Shown in pieces: positions 10,174 through 20,909 of a stretch of 64,000 nucleotides of DNA. The notes under the pieces were generated by a model that worked only from the letters and a program-made list of their open reading frames with translations, had not been told where the DNA came from and did not search any database. This DNA is from Mrakia gelida (lineage: Eukaryota > Basidiomycota > Tremellomycetes > Cystofilobasidiales > Mrakiaceae), in assembly GCA_024345305.1 (NCBI GenBank), contig BRON01000001.1:1-64000 (forward strand). Reading direction: 5' to 3'. Both the position numbers and the translations under genes were made by a program. Position 1 is the first letter of the stretch. The number at the start of each line of letters is the position of its first letter.

Positions 10174-11806
10174 GGTGTTGTTGGGTCGTCCACTTGAGCT
10201 TAGGGATGTCTGCAGGATGTGGTTCAAAGCTTGTTGTATAAATCTAGCTACCCGAAGGGTTTATATACTATGGAAACGGTCACGTGATCTAAAGGTAGCT
10301 TACAAAGCTGTTCACGAAGAATGGTTGCTAACAAGGGGACTAAACGAGACGCGTTACTAAGCTACTACGTAAGACCTCTCTGCGAGTCGCCACCTTCCAA
10401 CAAGAGCAGCTCGAGAGGCGGATCAACTTGACGGTTTATGACGAACTGAATGGCGACACTTTCCCTTGTCGGAAACCAAAGGTTCGAAGAGCCGACCAGC
10501 GGCTTTGAACTGAGCGACGGAGGCGTAAAAAAGTTGGGAACCGAGGTGCCGAAGATGTTGACGAGGAAGGAGTCGAAAAGAGTCAAAGTGGTACATGCAG
10601 GAACTCTGACCCTGCTCACGAGATCCCCGTACACGTGAATCTCTTTTCTCGCGCGACCTTCTGCCTCCCGTTTGCCTTCTTCGACGAACCCTCGGCGTCG
10701 TTGGCTTCTCGAGTTGATGCTATGAGGGTGTTCCACAAGCACTCATAGCAATTTCTCTCTTATTTCGACGCGTCCGTTAAGCCGATTGATAATCCAAGGA
10801 AGCCTTCGCCTGCCTAGGTTGCTGTCCGAGCTTCGGTACGTTATGGCTTTTCTCCGCCCACGACACTGCGAGACGGCGACGAAGGTGCCTGAACCGACAC
10901 CTCTTTTATACGTTGGTTTCGGAAGGAATCGAAAGAAACAAATCAACGTGTAGACAAATGGAACGTAAATACGACTGAACTAGAAAGAAGGGTGCGGAGG
11001 CTTTGAATAGATTATCGAAAAATACGAATCAGACGACGGCGGAACAATGTATCAGGATCCAGCTCCGGACACCGTCCTGCAGCCCTCGACTTCCCGTGGC
11101 AACTAGCATGACTGCCACTTAAACGATGAAGTATGAAGAACAGTGGCGAGTACGTCTTCCAAGGCAAAACGAGGTAGAAGTGACGGCTCAGGCCGAGTAA
11201 CGGACCATCTTCAAGTTCTTGACTGCCATCCTCTCGTCTTGTGATCCTCCAGCCACGTCGCCGGCCACTTGGCTGTCGCGTTGTAGAACTATGAAATGGA
11301 AGCCCAATAAGTTCAGCGTTAGGAAGGGCGTCGCCGTAGCAGAGGTTCAAAGCGGATGCAAACTCACGTCTGACAGCGCGGTCGACGCAGAGTCCACCCA
11401 GGGCCAAAACGAAGACCGAGAGAGAGAGAGGATACAGATTCGCAGGCCAGCCCAAACGAGGATGAACCATAGATCGACAATGGCTATACCGGTTTATAGA
11501 CGAGAGAACGAGATCCAATGACGAAAAAGGACGAGAACGAGAGCGGACGGAAGTGAAAACAATGCGACGAGACAGAACGAGAGGGATGCGCGGGCGAGAG
11601 AGAGAGAGATAGAAAGATAAAAAAAAAAAACTAACAGATACACGATCCCGACACGACGCTACGGACTTCCTCGAACCGTCCGCGACCAAGCCATCGACTC
11701 TGAACGCGGCTGCTCCACTGCTATCCCCCACGTTGTCGTCGTCTCCCTTTCCCCTCCTGCAGGTACCTCCCACTCCCCTCCTCCCTCTCCCTGATGAGTA
11801 TATACA
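10174..11806. other. Gene-poor stretch, nothing supported
   Basis: Several overlapping frames exist on both strands, the longest 253 codons on the reverse strand (11012-11773). They are low-complexity and have no recognisable motif or plausible splice pattern, so I do not call genes here. Confidence 0.4.
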
Positions 11807-12436
11807 TCATCGAAAGTATCTCTGCTGCGATTCCATCTCCTCTCGGTCCGCGAAAGAAGAGAAATGAGGCGAAACGAGTTCGCTTGAAGAGCTCGAGCTG
11901 TACGTCCGAATTTGAAGGAGAGGACGTGCGACTTGGAAGGGAGGGGAGGGATGCTGAGAGTAATGAAGGTGATGGTGACTGTCTTGGTAGTAGGAGGCGA
12001 TCGAGGAGGAAGAGGCGTAGGCGAAGGGAGGAGAGCTGAGGGAGGGTTCGGAAGGCTTTGTGTTGGTCGAAGAGGAGGGGGAGAGGAAAGTTGAGATGGC
12101 TTCGATGAGTTGTTGATTGGTGATGGCAGGTCGAAGAGGTAGAGGAGAGAGGTAGGGGTGAGGGTTGTAGCTGAGGTGGGAGAAGTGTTGGGGGTCGCTG
12201 TGTCGAAGGACGGAGTGGCGAAAGTATTGTTGTTGGTGTTGTTGTTCCGATGGATCCCAAATTCCTACTTCTGCTCGATCCCCCTCCACGATCTCGTTCC
12301 CAATCTGCCAGTCCGTTCCATCGTGTCCGTACGAGGTCCAACCGTGGACGGTCGCGTCACTTCTCGTGAGCGCCGACCACTAGACACAGTCCTTGGACCA
12401 GGTCGTCTGCGAGCGATTTGGTTCAGAGACTTGCAT
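11807..12436 (-). pseudogene. Hypothetical Q/S/H-rich protein with an in-frame TAG
   Basis: On the reverse strand an ATG at 12436 opens a frame that runs to 11807 and is interrupted only by one TAG at 12380-12382. Both sides of the stop read like ordinary protein: upstream MQVSEPNRSQTTWSKDCV; downstream a stretch with HGWTSYGHDGTDWQIGNE, then Gln/His/Ser-rich sequence. The stop may be a real nonsense mutation (CAG to TAG would do it), or the TAG may be the end of an intron (the bases CTAG fit an acceptor) with the true first exon elsewhere. I do not recognise the family. The position 12 kb from a telomere fits a decaying subtelomeric gene. Confidence 0.5.
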
Positions 12437-13229
12437 ACCGTAAATGATACAAGCGAGCAACATTTATGCAAGTAGGCGAGAAAAGAGAAGTGAAGGAGAG
12501 CTCATCTGGATGGGATGGAACTCGTGAAATGAGCGGGGACCTTCCTTCCCCTCCCTTCCCTCCCTTCTTCCTCCACCTATCACAACTGCCAAACCCGAGT
12601 CTTTGCCTCGGATTCTCATCCTCGACATGATCATGTCAGCTTCTTCCTCTTTGCTTCTTCCTACCCTACCTCTCGAGAGGGATCGGAACAGTTCGAGATG
12701 ATGCTGTGTACAAGGGTGAGCTTCTTTCACCTTGGACCACAAAGCAGGTAGCCTCGAACTGACGAGCTTCCTACTTGCTCCCTTCCCTCCCTCCCCAGGA
12801 CTCGACCTCTCAACCTCAAGTATCCTCCTTCCTCTCCCTCGACCAGTTTAAAACTCTCACCTTCACGGAGCCAAGGTTCATCATCCCCTCACCCATCTAC
12901 CCGCTCCATCTCGACCGCTTCAGCACTCCAGCCACTCCTTGTTGAAGATGGTATCGTTGGATCATTGTCGAGGCTTCGTAGATCTTTCTAGTGTTTTCTC
13001 TAGGTTTCCATAGCTTGCTTAGTCAGGTGCGTAGCGTTCGTAACGTCATAGTTTAGCCCTGTTTCTAGAACATTCTCTGAATTCCTTACAGTATATAAGC
13101 TAGGTAGCTAGGTAGGAGTTCTCTTATATGAAGCACTTTCACCTCGAGTCGTTCCGCCTCTGAGCTTGTAGCACCGAATCACAACACTCCTTTCTTCCTT
13201 GCTCGCCTCTCCATCTTCCTCTCCTTCGA
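12437..13229. other. Intergenic, nothing recognised
   Basis: This is pyrimidine-rich sequence with no coding frame that reads as protein, and no tRNA or repeat that I can see. Confidence 0.4.
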
Positions 13230-14480
13230 CCCCTTTTCGGAGACGCGCCCTTCCGAAGGTCAACTCCCAGCCCTTCACTTCGTCATTCTAGATAACCTGT
13301 CCATCTTTCAACCCGTCGAGCTCTACACCGAAGGCATACTCCCTCCTTCAGCAGACCAAGCACGGCTCGAGCTCCTCGAGCAGGACGAAAACGCCAACCC
13401 AAACAAACTACCCGCCGAGATGCCTTCCCTCTAACCTCTCTCTCAGCTGTCAAATCGCAGAAAAACACCTTCGCTCTTTCAAGCTTAAGAACGCGGTCGC
13501 AAGCTTCAACCAGACCCGTTGCGCCGCTCGGAGCGTCGATCTGGAGCTCACGGAGGGCCTGACCTCGAATCAGAGGTACCGGGTGACGAGGGGGATCTGG
13601 GACGCGATGCTCCGCGGGAATGTCCTTGAGCAGGGAGAGGAGGGGAGGCTGAATGTCGCAATACACGATGAGTTTCGGAGAAGGTGAGCTCTATGCTGGA
13701 AGGGGACGGGCAGACTAGCCCACGTGAGGTAGTAGTCGTCGAAGAAGAGCTCTCCGCTGTCGTTGAGGATGAAGTGACGCGCAACAACTATTTCATACCA
13801 ACGCTGGATTCCCATGACCTGCTGATCTTCTTGAGTTGTAGAACGGAACGAATGGAGGTCAGTTTTCGTCTCGTCTTTCATCTTCTCTCTTCTCTCTTGT
13901 TCTGTTCTGTTTTGGTGCGCTCTCTTTTTTTGGTTTGCTCTCTTTAGAAAAAAATCGCCGAGGACGAACCCGACTTCATCTTCGCCTGGCACCTCACCTT
14001 CTCGACCTCCTCTCCTCTCAACGTCGCCCTCGTTTGTACACGTCTTCTTTTTTTTCTCACACGCCGTCGGATTCAACGTTGATTCAATTTTGGCTTGATA
14101 CAACCTGCACGTCAAGCCATCGTCACCGGCGGAGACGGACCCAACGATGGGTGGGGTCCCTTCGAATCGTTCATTTCGCAACATCGCTCAGCGGGATAAA
14201 GCCGTTTCTTTTTAGTGCGTCGCCGCGCTTCCCTCGTTCTCGACGCCTCCCTTCTCTTGCTTCCTCTCCTGCTCTTTCATCGAAGGTCTGATCTACTTCT
14301 CTCCTGTTTACTCAATCCCAGACGCCCTCATTGGTCACCCCTTCGACCCATTAAGCCGACCTATCGTTAGAAAAGCCGTTCGAAACCTCTTCCGCCTTCT
14401 CACCTTTTCCTCCGTCCCCTATCAACTCTACTTTCGGATCTCTCGGAACGTCACAACCGGATCAGCGCACCGAATCAAGG
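13230..14480 (+). CDS. Hypothetical protein, multi-exon, ends uncertain
   Basis: Several forward-strand segments read as protein and are joined by plausible introns. One runs from about 13255 to 13420 (contains HFVILDNLSIFQPVELYTEG). The next, from about 13466, continues in the frame containing KHLRSFKLKNAVASFNQTRC and ends at GTGAGC near 13685. A third, near 13950, contains KKIAEDEPDFIFAWHLTFST. A fourth, about 14285-14476, contains GLIYFSPVYSIPDALIGHPF and ends at GTCCGT. I recognise no domain and cannot fix the start, the stop or every junction, so it may be a diverged or damaged gene. The opposite-strand frame of 204 codons at 13570-14184 is a shadow. Confidence 0.4.
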
Positions 14481-15355
14481 TCCGTGCAGCCAGTCCATCT
14501 CCTTCTCGACTCTTGTTCCGATTTTTCAAGTCGACGCGTCGAACTAAACAACGGAGAAACCGCAAGATATTGACTGACCTTCCATGAAATGGGCCGATTG
14601 CCGCTCTCTCTTGAACCAGGAGCTGCCCGGACCTTCCAGTTTTTAGACTTGCTCACGTTTTCCGTCAAGGCTGTCTGTCCCTCAAGCAAACACCATCCCA
14701 TGTCTCACTCATGAGGAAGTTCCTGCTCGATACCTACGGCGAATTGGCACAGTGGCATTTTCTTCTACGCCTTAACTTCTCTGCAAGGACATCGAAAGCA
14801 GAGAGAACAAGAGAAGTTAGAAGCTTTTGACATACCAGTGAGACTCAGACGGAGCACTGCGCCCGAAGTACCTTTTTCTCCCGCTCCCTTTCTTTGCAGG
14901 TCGAGTTCCAAAATCCTCGCATCCCCCCCTCCCTCTCTCATCCACCCCAGGACCTTCAGCTTCACAGAAACCAGACTATCTCTCCTCCCTTCTCCCTCTC
15001 CCCTCCTCAATCATAAACAAAACAGTCTCACCTCTGTCCTTAAACTGGACGAACTTTCCGTCTTCCTCTCCTTCGTCCCGCACACCCTCGAGCTCCCACC
15101 TCTCCATACTCGTACAGCACCTACTAGTCGAGCACGTCCTCCCTCGATTCGAGCCCATCAAGTTCCACGTACAGGGCGTCGTTTCGCATCAGGATGTCGG
15201 CGTCGAAAACACTCCCTCGCTTTGTTTCGACCACGGATGATGGACGAGGCTCACCTACCTCCATCTCCTTCAAGGACGCCTGCTCTCGTCCTCGGTCGGC
15301 ATCTGACCCGTTCCCCAGGAGGTTGCCGTGGTGTAAAGAGGTCGGAGTGTCAATC
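14481..15355. other. Unassigned stretch
   Basis: Short protein-like frames occur on both strands, for example reverse 15130-15330 with an acidic segment ending DALYVELDGLESREDVLD. I cannot join them into a supported gene; they may be the 3' part of the F-box gene to the right. Confidence 0.3.
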
Positions 15356-15682
15356 GGATGTGATGGAGGTCCATGAAGCTCCCTCGAGCAGAAGAAGCGT
15401 GCGGGAGAGTTGAACCGCTTCAAGACAACGAACGTCTCGATAGAGCAGGGACGAGGTTCCGACCAGGAAGTCGTAAGAGCATCGAGCTAGTATGGCAAGG
15501 GTTCGAGTACTCGAGAGCCGGAAGATCTGGAGCAAGAGGTCCCATGGAAGCTCCCGAGAAGGAGAGGAGGAGATCTGAGGAAGGGAGAGAGAAAAAGACT
15601 GTGAGCTTTGGGAAGCAGAAATCGCATCAAGGAGACCGAAGAGGCTTACTGGTGTCATCCTTAAGTGACTATTCAATCTCAT
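15356..15682 (-). CDS. F-box-like protein, probably truncated model
   Basis: Exon 1 (15650-15682) starts at an ATG and ends at GTAAGC. Exon 2 (15356-15574) follows an acceptor CTCAG and reads ISSSPSRELPWDLLLQIFRL, then LSSTRTLAILARCSYDFL and SSLLYRDVRCLE. The pattern LPWDLLLQIF followed by about 20 residues and an LYRDV segment matches the F-box fold used by SCF ubiquitin-ligase adaptors. The frame closes at a TGA after 84 residues, whereas fungal F-box proteins normally continue with several hundred residues of substrate-binding sequence, so either an intron is missed or the gene is broken. The family call rests on a short motif. Confidence 0.45.
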
Positions 15683-15807
15683 ACGAGCCGAGGAGACGAC
15701 TGATGGCGGATGGGAAGCTGGCGAAGAGAAGAAGGGGAGGAAAGGCGAGTTGGTGAGCTCAAGGCGCTTCTTCCTCCTTCGCCACCCGACCTCTTCCTCC
15801 ATTTCCT

Positions 15808-17567
15808 TCACCCGTCTCTGAAGAGTGGCCGAGGTAAAAATCGAGATGGCCGTTGATCGCAAAGAAAGGCATGTATCGATCCTTCCTCTCGAGATCCGTG
15901 GGTGTGGCTAAGGATGGGCGCTCGAGCGAATGAATCGCTGGTGTCGAAGGGAGAGGAAGGTAAGGTAGAAGTTCGGTTCTGATCCATCGAGGATCGGGAG
16001 ATGTCGACGACGGGGGGTTGGGGTTTGCTGAGGAGAGAAGGGAGGCGATGGATGAGTTTTGGAGGAGGTGGATTGCTGGGGAGAGCCGTAGGATGCTGTT
16101 GAGTGGGACGTGACGTCGGAACTCTTCGTCGACCGAAGCAAACCGATGAAGCTTCGTTTCGCTTTTCCGATCTTGTGAGGGAGAGGAGGAGCCGGTGAGG
16201 CGAAGCTGCTCGGTTGGGGAAGACGAAGGCTGGTCGATCCCGAGCGGCCTGATGAACCTGGTCGAGGAAGGGACATGAGAAGAACGCCGGCTGCTGGCGT
16301 TGAGCGGGAGACCGAGGAGCTGACAAAGGGACTGGAGGTGGACTCTCGGATCTGCTGGTCTTGTTCCGAAGACGCTGCGAGACCGAGCTCCCAGTCGAGT
16401 TCCCGAGCGACTGAGTCTGAAGGTCCAGAGGAAGGTCGGTGGTGCTGAGTTGAGCGGTCGTCGATATGAGTTGAGGACTTGGGATCTGGTTCTTCGGCAT
16501 CCTGTTCGACTTGGTGCGCGACCGGATTCCCATCTTCGGCATCGAGGGAGATTCTGCAAGAAAGAAGAGAAGTATCGAGGGTCAGCTCGCATCGAACGAA
16601 CCTCACCCCGACTCGCGACGCGTCCAACTCGAGAGGACTCACTCTTCAACTCCCAAATCGTCTTATCAGCCGCCTCGTTCTTGGCCCTGTAATCCGAGAT
16701 GGAATGCAGATCATGATCTGCTCCCACCCCGACAACCCCGACGGCGTACTCGGAGTCGAGCTCGAGAACTTCGCGTTCGTCGGCGTCGAAGGAGTTAACT
16801 GGTTGACTGTTGTCCTTGGGCGTCGTAGGAGTGATCGGTCGACGAGGAGTGGCGGTGGCTGACTGGCTTGCGTCTAGGAGGTTTTCGGTGGGCTGGGGCG
16901 AAGGAGCGGAGGACCGGACTGGCAGCTGAGGCAAAGAGGAGGGGGAAGAGTGAACTGGCGAGGGAGAGGGAGCAGGTCGAGCTCGTTGGAAACCGACGCC
17001 TGAGGTGTAGGATCGATGGCTGGTGGCGAGGGAGGGAGCTTGGCTGTTTCCGTGCGACGGTTGGAGAGAGAGTCAGCTTTCGGTTATTGATCTCCCTCCT
17101 CCCTCTATACCTCCCCTCCCCCCTCCCTCCCCACCCAACCAGCGACACCTTCTCCCCACCCTCCCCCACCTCTCTTCCTCCCGCCCCCCTCCCCCATCCA
17201 ACCAACCACCACTCACCAGAACTCCGAAAAAGCCAGCTTCGTCTTGTCCCTATCGACCTCCTTCCCCATCGCTCTCTGATTCTCTCCCTTCTTGACCAAC
17301 ACCCCTGAAGCGACCGAGTCTTCCTCGTCGTCGATGGCCAGCTGAGCGGCAGACGAGCCAACTCCTCGGATGGCTCCTCGAGGCTGAGATTGGGACTGAG
17401 AGATTCGGTTGGAGGAATTGGAGGAACAGCGGGCGCGGAGGGCGTGGTGTGAGGGAGGGGGGGGGGCTGAGATTCGGTGTTAGGAGGGCCGATGGCTGAG
17501 GAAGGAGGGAGGAGGTGGAGGATCTGGAGTTGGAGTGAGAGTGGGAGTGGGGATAGAAGAAGTTCAT
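15808..17567 (-). CDS. Hypothetical Ser/Pro-rich protein, three or more exons
   Basis: Exon 1 may start at the ATG at 17567 (MNFFYPHSHSHSNSRSST) and ends at 17217 with RDKTKLAFFGVL. Exon 2 (about 16642-16954) contains SEYAVGVVGVGADHDLHSIS and ends TIWELK. A phase-1 intron leads to exon 3 from about 16548, which keeps an open Ser/Pro-rich frame (KSPSMPKMGIRSRTKSNRMP) to 15808. The frame of the last part of exon 1 (SQSQPRGAIRGVGSSAAQLA) differs from that of the start. A run of ten C on the coding strand near 17460 lies between them, so a homopolymer length error or an unseen intron is likely. I recognise no domain; a scaffold or regulatory protein is only a guess. Confidence 0.45.
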
Positions 17568-18453
17568 GGCTGAGGGAGGGAGAGCTTTCGACGTGGGAGT
17601 GAACGTCCATTTGAAGACTTGACGGAGCGTACTCGTGGCAGCCTTATCCTCCTTGGGGTTGGAAGGACGACGAGGGTTCGATCATCATGGATCCGAGACC
17701 GCTGATGGATCCTGATCGCGAGTGAGGGGAGAGTGCGAGTGAGACGAAGCGGACGAGGAGATGGACGAACCTCATGAGCGAGTGCTGCTGTTGTGAGCGT
17801 CGTGGAAGAAGGATGGAGGGAAGATGGAGGGCGGAGTGGAGAGTGAAGGCGAGGCTGGAACTAAAAGAAGGGCGTCGCTTCCCCTCTCTCCGCGTCGAGC
17901 TCCTGTTGCAACACAAGGAGTTTCGCTCAATCAACAGTATCACACGGTCTCATCAAGTCTGAATCGATTTCTACGCCGCTCCAATCTCGTCCTGAACCGT
18001 ATATCTGCTCGAGAGGAGCCGACTTGGATACAAAGCATCGAACGGACGATGCGAAACAGTCAACGTTCCTTCTTTTCCCCAACTTCTCTATCTGGTCAAA
18101 GCGTGACCTTGCTTGCCGACTTTCATCACCTGCTAGAAACGTTCTGAGAAAGAGGGAATGATCCAGAGAGACAAACGAAAGAGTTCGGACGGAGCAGGCA
18201 GAAGCAGGCGCTGAAACCAACCGGAGCCCTCTTTTCGAGCGTTGTGATTTCCGGTTCTCGAAGGAAACGATTCTTGGAGGCAGTGTTGGAAAAGACAAGT
18301 CGTAGCGCCGGAAGAAAGACTGTACAGATGTCCAGCGAGTCCGACGACTTGAATTGTAGGTTTACGAGTTGAGGTTGAAGACAAATAAACAAACGACAGG
18401 CTGTCGTTTCCTCTTCATTCCTACTTTCGTCGCCGTGAAGGACCTTTGTGGGT
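17568..18453. other. Intergenic with one isolated repeat end
   Basis: No gene is supported. At 18238-18256 lies AGCGTTGTGATTTCCGGTT, the same 19 bases that form the inner part of the terminal inverted repeats of the element at 22706-23304. Confidence 0.5.
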
Positions 18454-18621
18454 CATTGTGCTTCATGGGTAGATCTAGCTGGTCGAGTTTCCCGTTTACA
18501 ATTCGGTGGGAAGGGGATGGAGATCGAAGCGACGCAAAGTCCGTGGAGTCCGAGGGGGCTGCTGGAACGGTCGGACTCCACGGAATCGATCGTTCCTGCC
18601 GACAGGAACGGCGCGCATAGA
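18454..18621. repeat. Structured terminal element, copy 3 (internal)
   Basis: The lead and order are the same as in the two subtelomeric copies, but 10 kb further in and without telomere repeats. Arm A is CCGTGGAGTCC (18541-18551) with A' GGACTCCACGG (18573-18583). Arm B is GGAACGGTC (18564-18572) with B' GATCGTTCC (18588-18596, one G-T pair). A hairpin pairs CGTTCCTG (18591-18598) with CAGGAACG (18603-18610). It lacks the extra palindromic segment between A' and B' present in copies 1 and 2. Confidence 0.85.
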
Positions 18622-18866
18622 CCCTCTACACCCCCCCCTTCACCTGGCAGACCCTTCTTGTTTGCTCTTCACCTCCCCAGAAGCGTGTCCTTGTCCCTTC
18701 CCTCCCACCCGGCCAGCAGCAAAACGAACGACTGTCCTCCCTGGCCCTCTCCCCTCCCACCAAAAAGCAAACTCCCACCTCACTCCCTGTCCCTCCCTCC
18801 TGTCTCCACCCTCTCCCCTCCAAAAAAAAAGCCTCACCCCTCCCTCCCACCAGCAAAAACAAAGCT

Positions 18867-18940
18867 GACCAATGTGGGGATCGAACCCAAGACCTTGGCG
18901 TTATTAGCACCACGCTCTAAACCAACTGAGCTAATCGGTC
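18867..18940 (-). tRNA. tRNA-Ile (AAT)
   Basis: A full cloverleaf reads on the reverse strand: a seven-pair acceptor (GACCGAT with ATTGGTC), D arm GCTCAGTTGGTTTAGAGC, loop CTAATAA with anticodon AAT, and T arm TTCGATC. It is 74 nt long and the only uninterrupted tRNA of the eleven here. Confidence 0.93.
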
Positions 18941-19559
18941 TGTCATAAAATTTTCACTCTTAGGGGCTAGGAGGGCGGGCGCGCGTCTGGCGGGCGGAGG
19001 GGGTTTGGGAGGAGAGGGAGGGTGCTACAGGTGGGTGGGGAGAGGGAAGGTGGAAGGAAGGGGGGAGGGGGAGGGAGAGAGGGAAGGTGGGAGGAAGGGA
19101 CCAGGGAGGGAGGGGGGTGGGTTGGGAGGAGCGGTGATTCACCCTCTTCCTTGGTCTGTGTGTCTGCTCCGAAGGGAAGAGAGTGAGGGCCGTGCACTGG
19201 AAGGACAAGGTTGGTGAGAGAGAGGAGAGTTGCGATGGAGGAGGGCACTAAAAATTGGTTGGAGGGGTTTCGTGGAGGAGGGGAGAAGGAGTGAGGGTGC
19301 TGTACCAGGGGAGGGAGAACGGCAGGGCAAGAGAGAGGAGAGGCGCGCTGGAGAATGAGGGGAAGGGGGTGGGCAGAAGCATGAGCTACAGTGAAAGCTG
19401 GAGGAGAAGATGGGAAGAGGGGATCCCGGTAACACCTCCTTGAGTGACTGAGAAGGTGCTTGCAACCTCCAAATAAATGCGGAAATACTGGAAGAAAGCC
19501 GGAAAGAGCGGCGGAGGGAGGGAGAGGTTTAAACAAACACACAGCTTCTCGTAGATAAG

Positions 19560-19641
19560 TATAGACCCTGAAAATGGAGCGCTGAATCCAGGTAGGGTAT
19601 CCAAACATGTCTGGGATTCGATTGATCATCAAATATAGCTG
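19560..19641. repeat. Direct repeat, copy 1 (see 19882-19962)
   Basis: About 80 bp sharing long matches (GGAGCGCTGAATC, TCATCAAATATAG) recur 322 bp downstream, where the second copy directly precedes tRNA-Pro. Here no tRNA follows, so this may be the 5' flank of a lost tRNA copy. Confidence 0.7.
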
Positions 19642-19881
19642 TTGAGGGAGGAGAGAAGGAAGGAGGAAGGTAGCGGGACGGAGAGGAAGTGCAGGGAGGG
19701 CAGAGGAAGACGAGGGGAAGGGGAAGGGAGGCCGAGTCCGACCCAGCCCTCTGTTTTGGTCTGAGAGGTTGTACTGAGAGACAAGGACCTTCTCTTGACT
19801 TGCGGAATCACCGGAAGGAGGCTGGAAGAGAGAGGGAGGGGGAGATGGGTGAGTGACGGCCTGGGGAGTCTGATAGGGAAC

Positions 19882-19962
19882 TACAGACCCCGAAAAGGGA
19901 GCGCTGAATCGCAGCAGACTACCCAATCATGTTCCAGAGCCGGTTAGTCATCAAATATAGTT
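19882..19962. repeat. Direct repeat, copy 2, abutting tRNA-Pro
   Basis: This is the second copy of the repeat at 19560-19641. It ends three bases before the tRNA-Pro gene and so supplies that gene's 5' flank. Confidence 0.7.
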
Positions 19963-19965
19963 GTA

Positions 19966-20050
19966 GCATGATTGGTGTAGTGGTATCGCGCCATGTTAGG
20001 GTTGTTCAACTGCTTCATGGAGGTCCTCGGTTCAATCCCGGGATCGTGCC
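19966..20050 (+). tRNA. tRNA-Pro (AGG), 13-nt intron
   Basis: The acceptor pairs GCATGAT with ATCGTGC. Discriminator C and T loop TTCAATC are both usual for eukaryotic Pro. The anticodon stem is CCATG/CATGG. The loop TT-AGG-G is followed by an intron at 20002-20014 in the canonical position one base 3' of the anticodon. A T5 run follows the gene as pol III terminator. Confidence 0.92.
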
Positions 20051-20428
20051 AGCTTTTTGCAACTCGCAGACATGGTTAGGCTGATCTCTTGACCATCCGA
20101 AACCTCCGCTTCCATTTCCTGTCAGTTTTGCCTGCTGGCTCACCTTCTGGTTGTCCCTAGACCTCCCGAGTCGCCCTTTGTATAGGAAATCAGGAGGAGA
20201 GCTTTGAGGCATTGTGGGAGGTCTTCCGGGGTGGAAGAATGGCATGCCAGTCATTTCAGACTGAAAGGGAAGGAAGGCTTGACGTGGCTCAACTTGGTTC
20301 AAGTTGACGGCGTACCTCATTCACAGACTCACCAGCAGCGAAGTCACGACCAGTCCCAAGTTCGTTGTGTCTCGAGAACCAAAAGAACATCTCTACTTCC
20401 AGTAGAGACAGCCAAAAAGAATCTGTTA

Positions 20429-20724
20429 GCCTAACGGGGGGGTCGAGAGTGAGGGAGGGGGGTGGAGAGAGTGAGGAAGAGACGGAACAAGCAGCAACCA
20501 CTCCAAATCCCTCTCTGAACGATCCCAAAGCAAAAGGGAACCTCTAGCAGCGCTAAAGAACTCCAAAAAGATATCTATTAGCCTAACGAGGGGGTCGAGG
20601 AGAAGAAGCGGAGAGGAGGGGGAGGGGGGAGGAGGGATGGGGAGAGCTCCGACCGCAGATGAAGTGAAAAGGGATCTTCTAGCAGTCATGAATACCAGTA
20701 GAAAGTGCCAAAAAGAAATCTATT
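20429..20724 (-). repeat. Trailer repeats downstream of tRNA-Lys copy 1
   Basis: Read on the reverse strand, the tRNA-Lys 3' end (CCCCCCGTTAGGCTAATAGAT) and its T-rich trailer recur. Copies of GTTAGGC lie at 20726-20732 (the tRNA itself), 20581-20587 and 20429-20435, about 145-150 bp apart. Each is followed by a similar stretch with CTAGAAGATCCC or CTAGAGGTTCCC and CTTTT. The later copies lack all of the tRNA 5' half. Confidence 0.85.
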
Positions 20725-20909
20725 AGCCTAACGGGGGGGTCGAACCCCCAACCTTCAGATAGAACTTAAGCTCTCTCCTTGATGACCGGTCGGGAGGGAG
20801 GGTGAAAGGTCCAACCTTGCAATTGAACTCCCACCTTCTTGATGATCAGAGAGAAGCGTGTGTCTACGAGAGTAAGAGTCTGACGCTCTACCGATTGAGC
20901 TAGCCAGGC
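20725..20909 (-). tRNA. tRNA-Lys (CTT), 111-nt intron, copy 1
   Basis: The 5' half (GCCTGGCTAGCTCAATCGGT...TCAGACTCTTA) and the 3' half (ATCTGAAGG, then T arm GGGGGTTCGACCCCC and GTTAGGC) form a complete tRNA-Lys. They are separated by an intron at 20761-20871 in the canonical position. Introns over 100 nt are long for a nuclear tRNA. The intron contains GAGTTCAATTGC, which resembles a second B box. Confidence 0.88.

Noticed and set aside
20429..20600. Extra tRNA-Lys genes in the trailer repeats (also 36983-37190)
   Set aside because: Only the last bases of the 3' acceptor side are present; there is no 5' half, D arm or anticodon arm.
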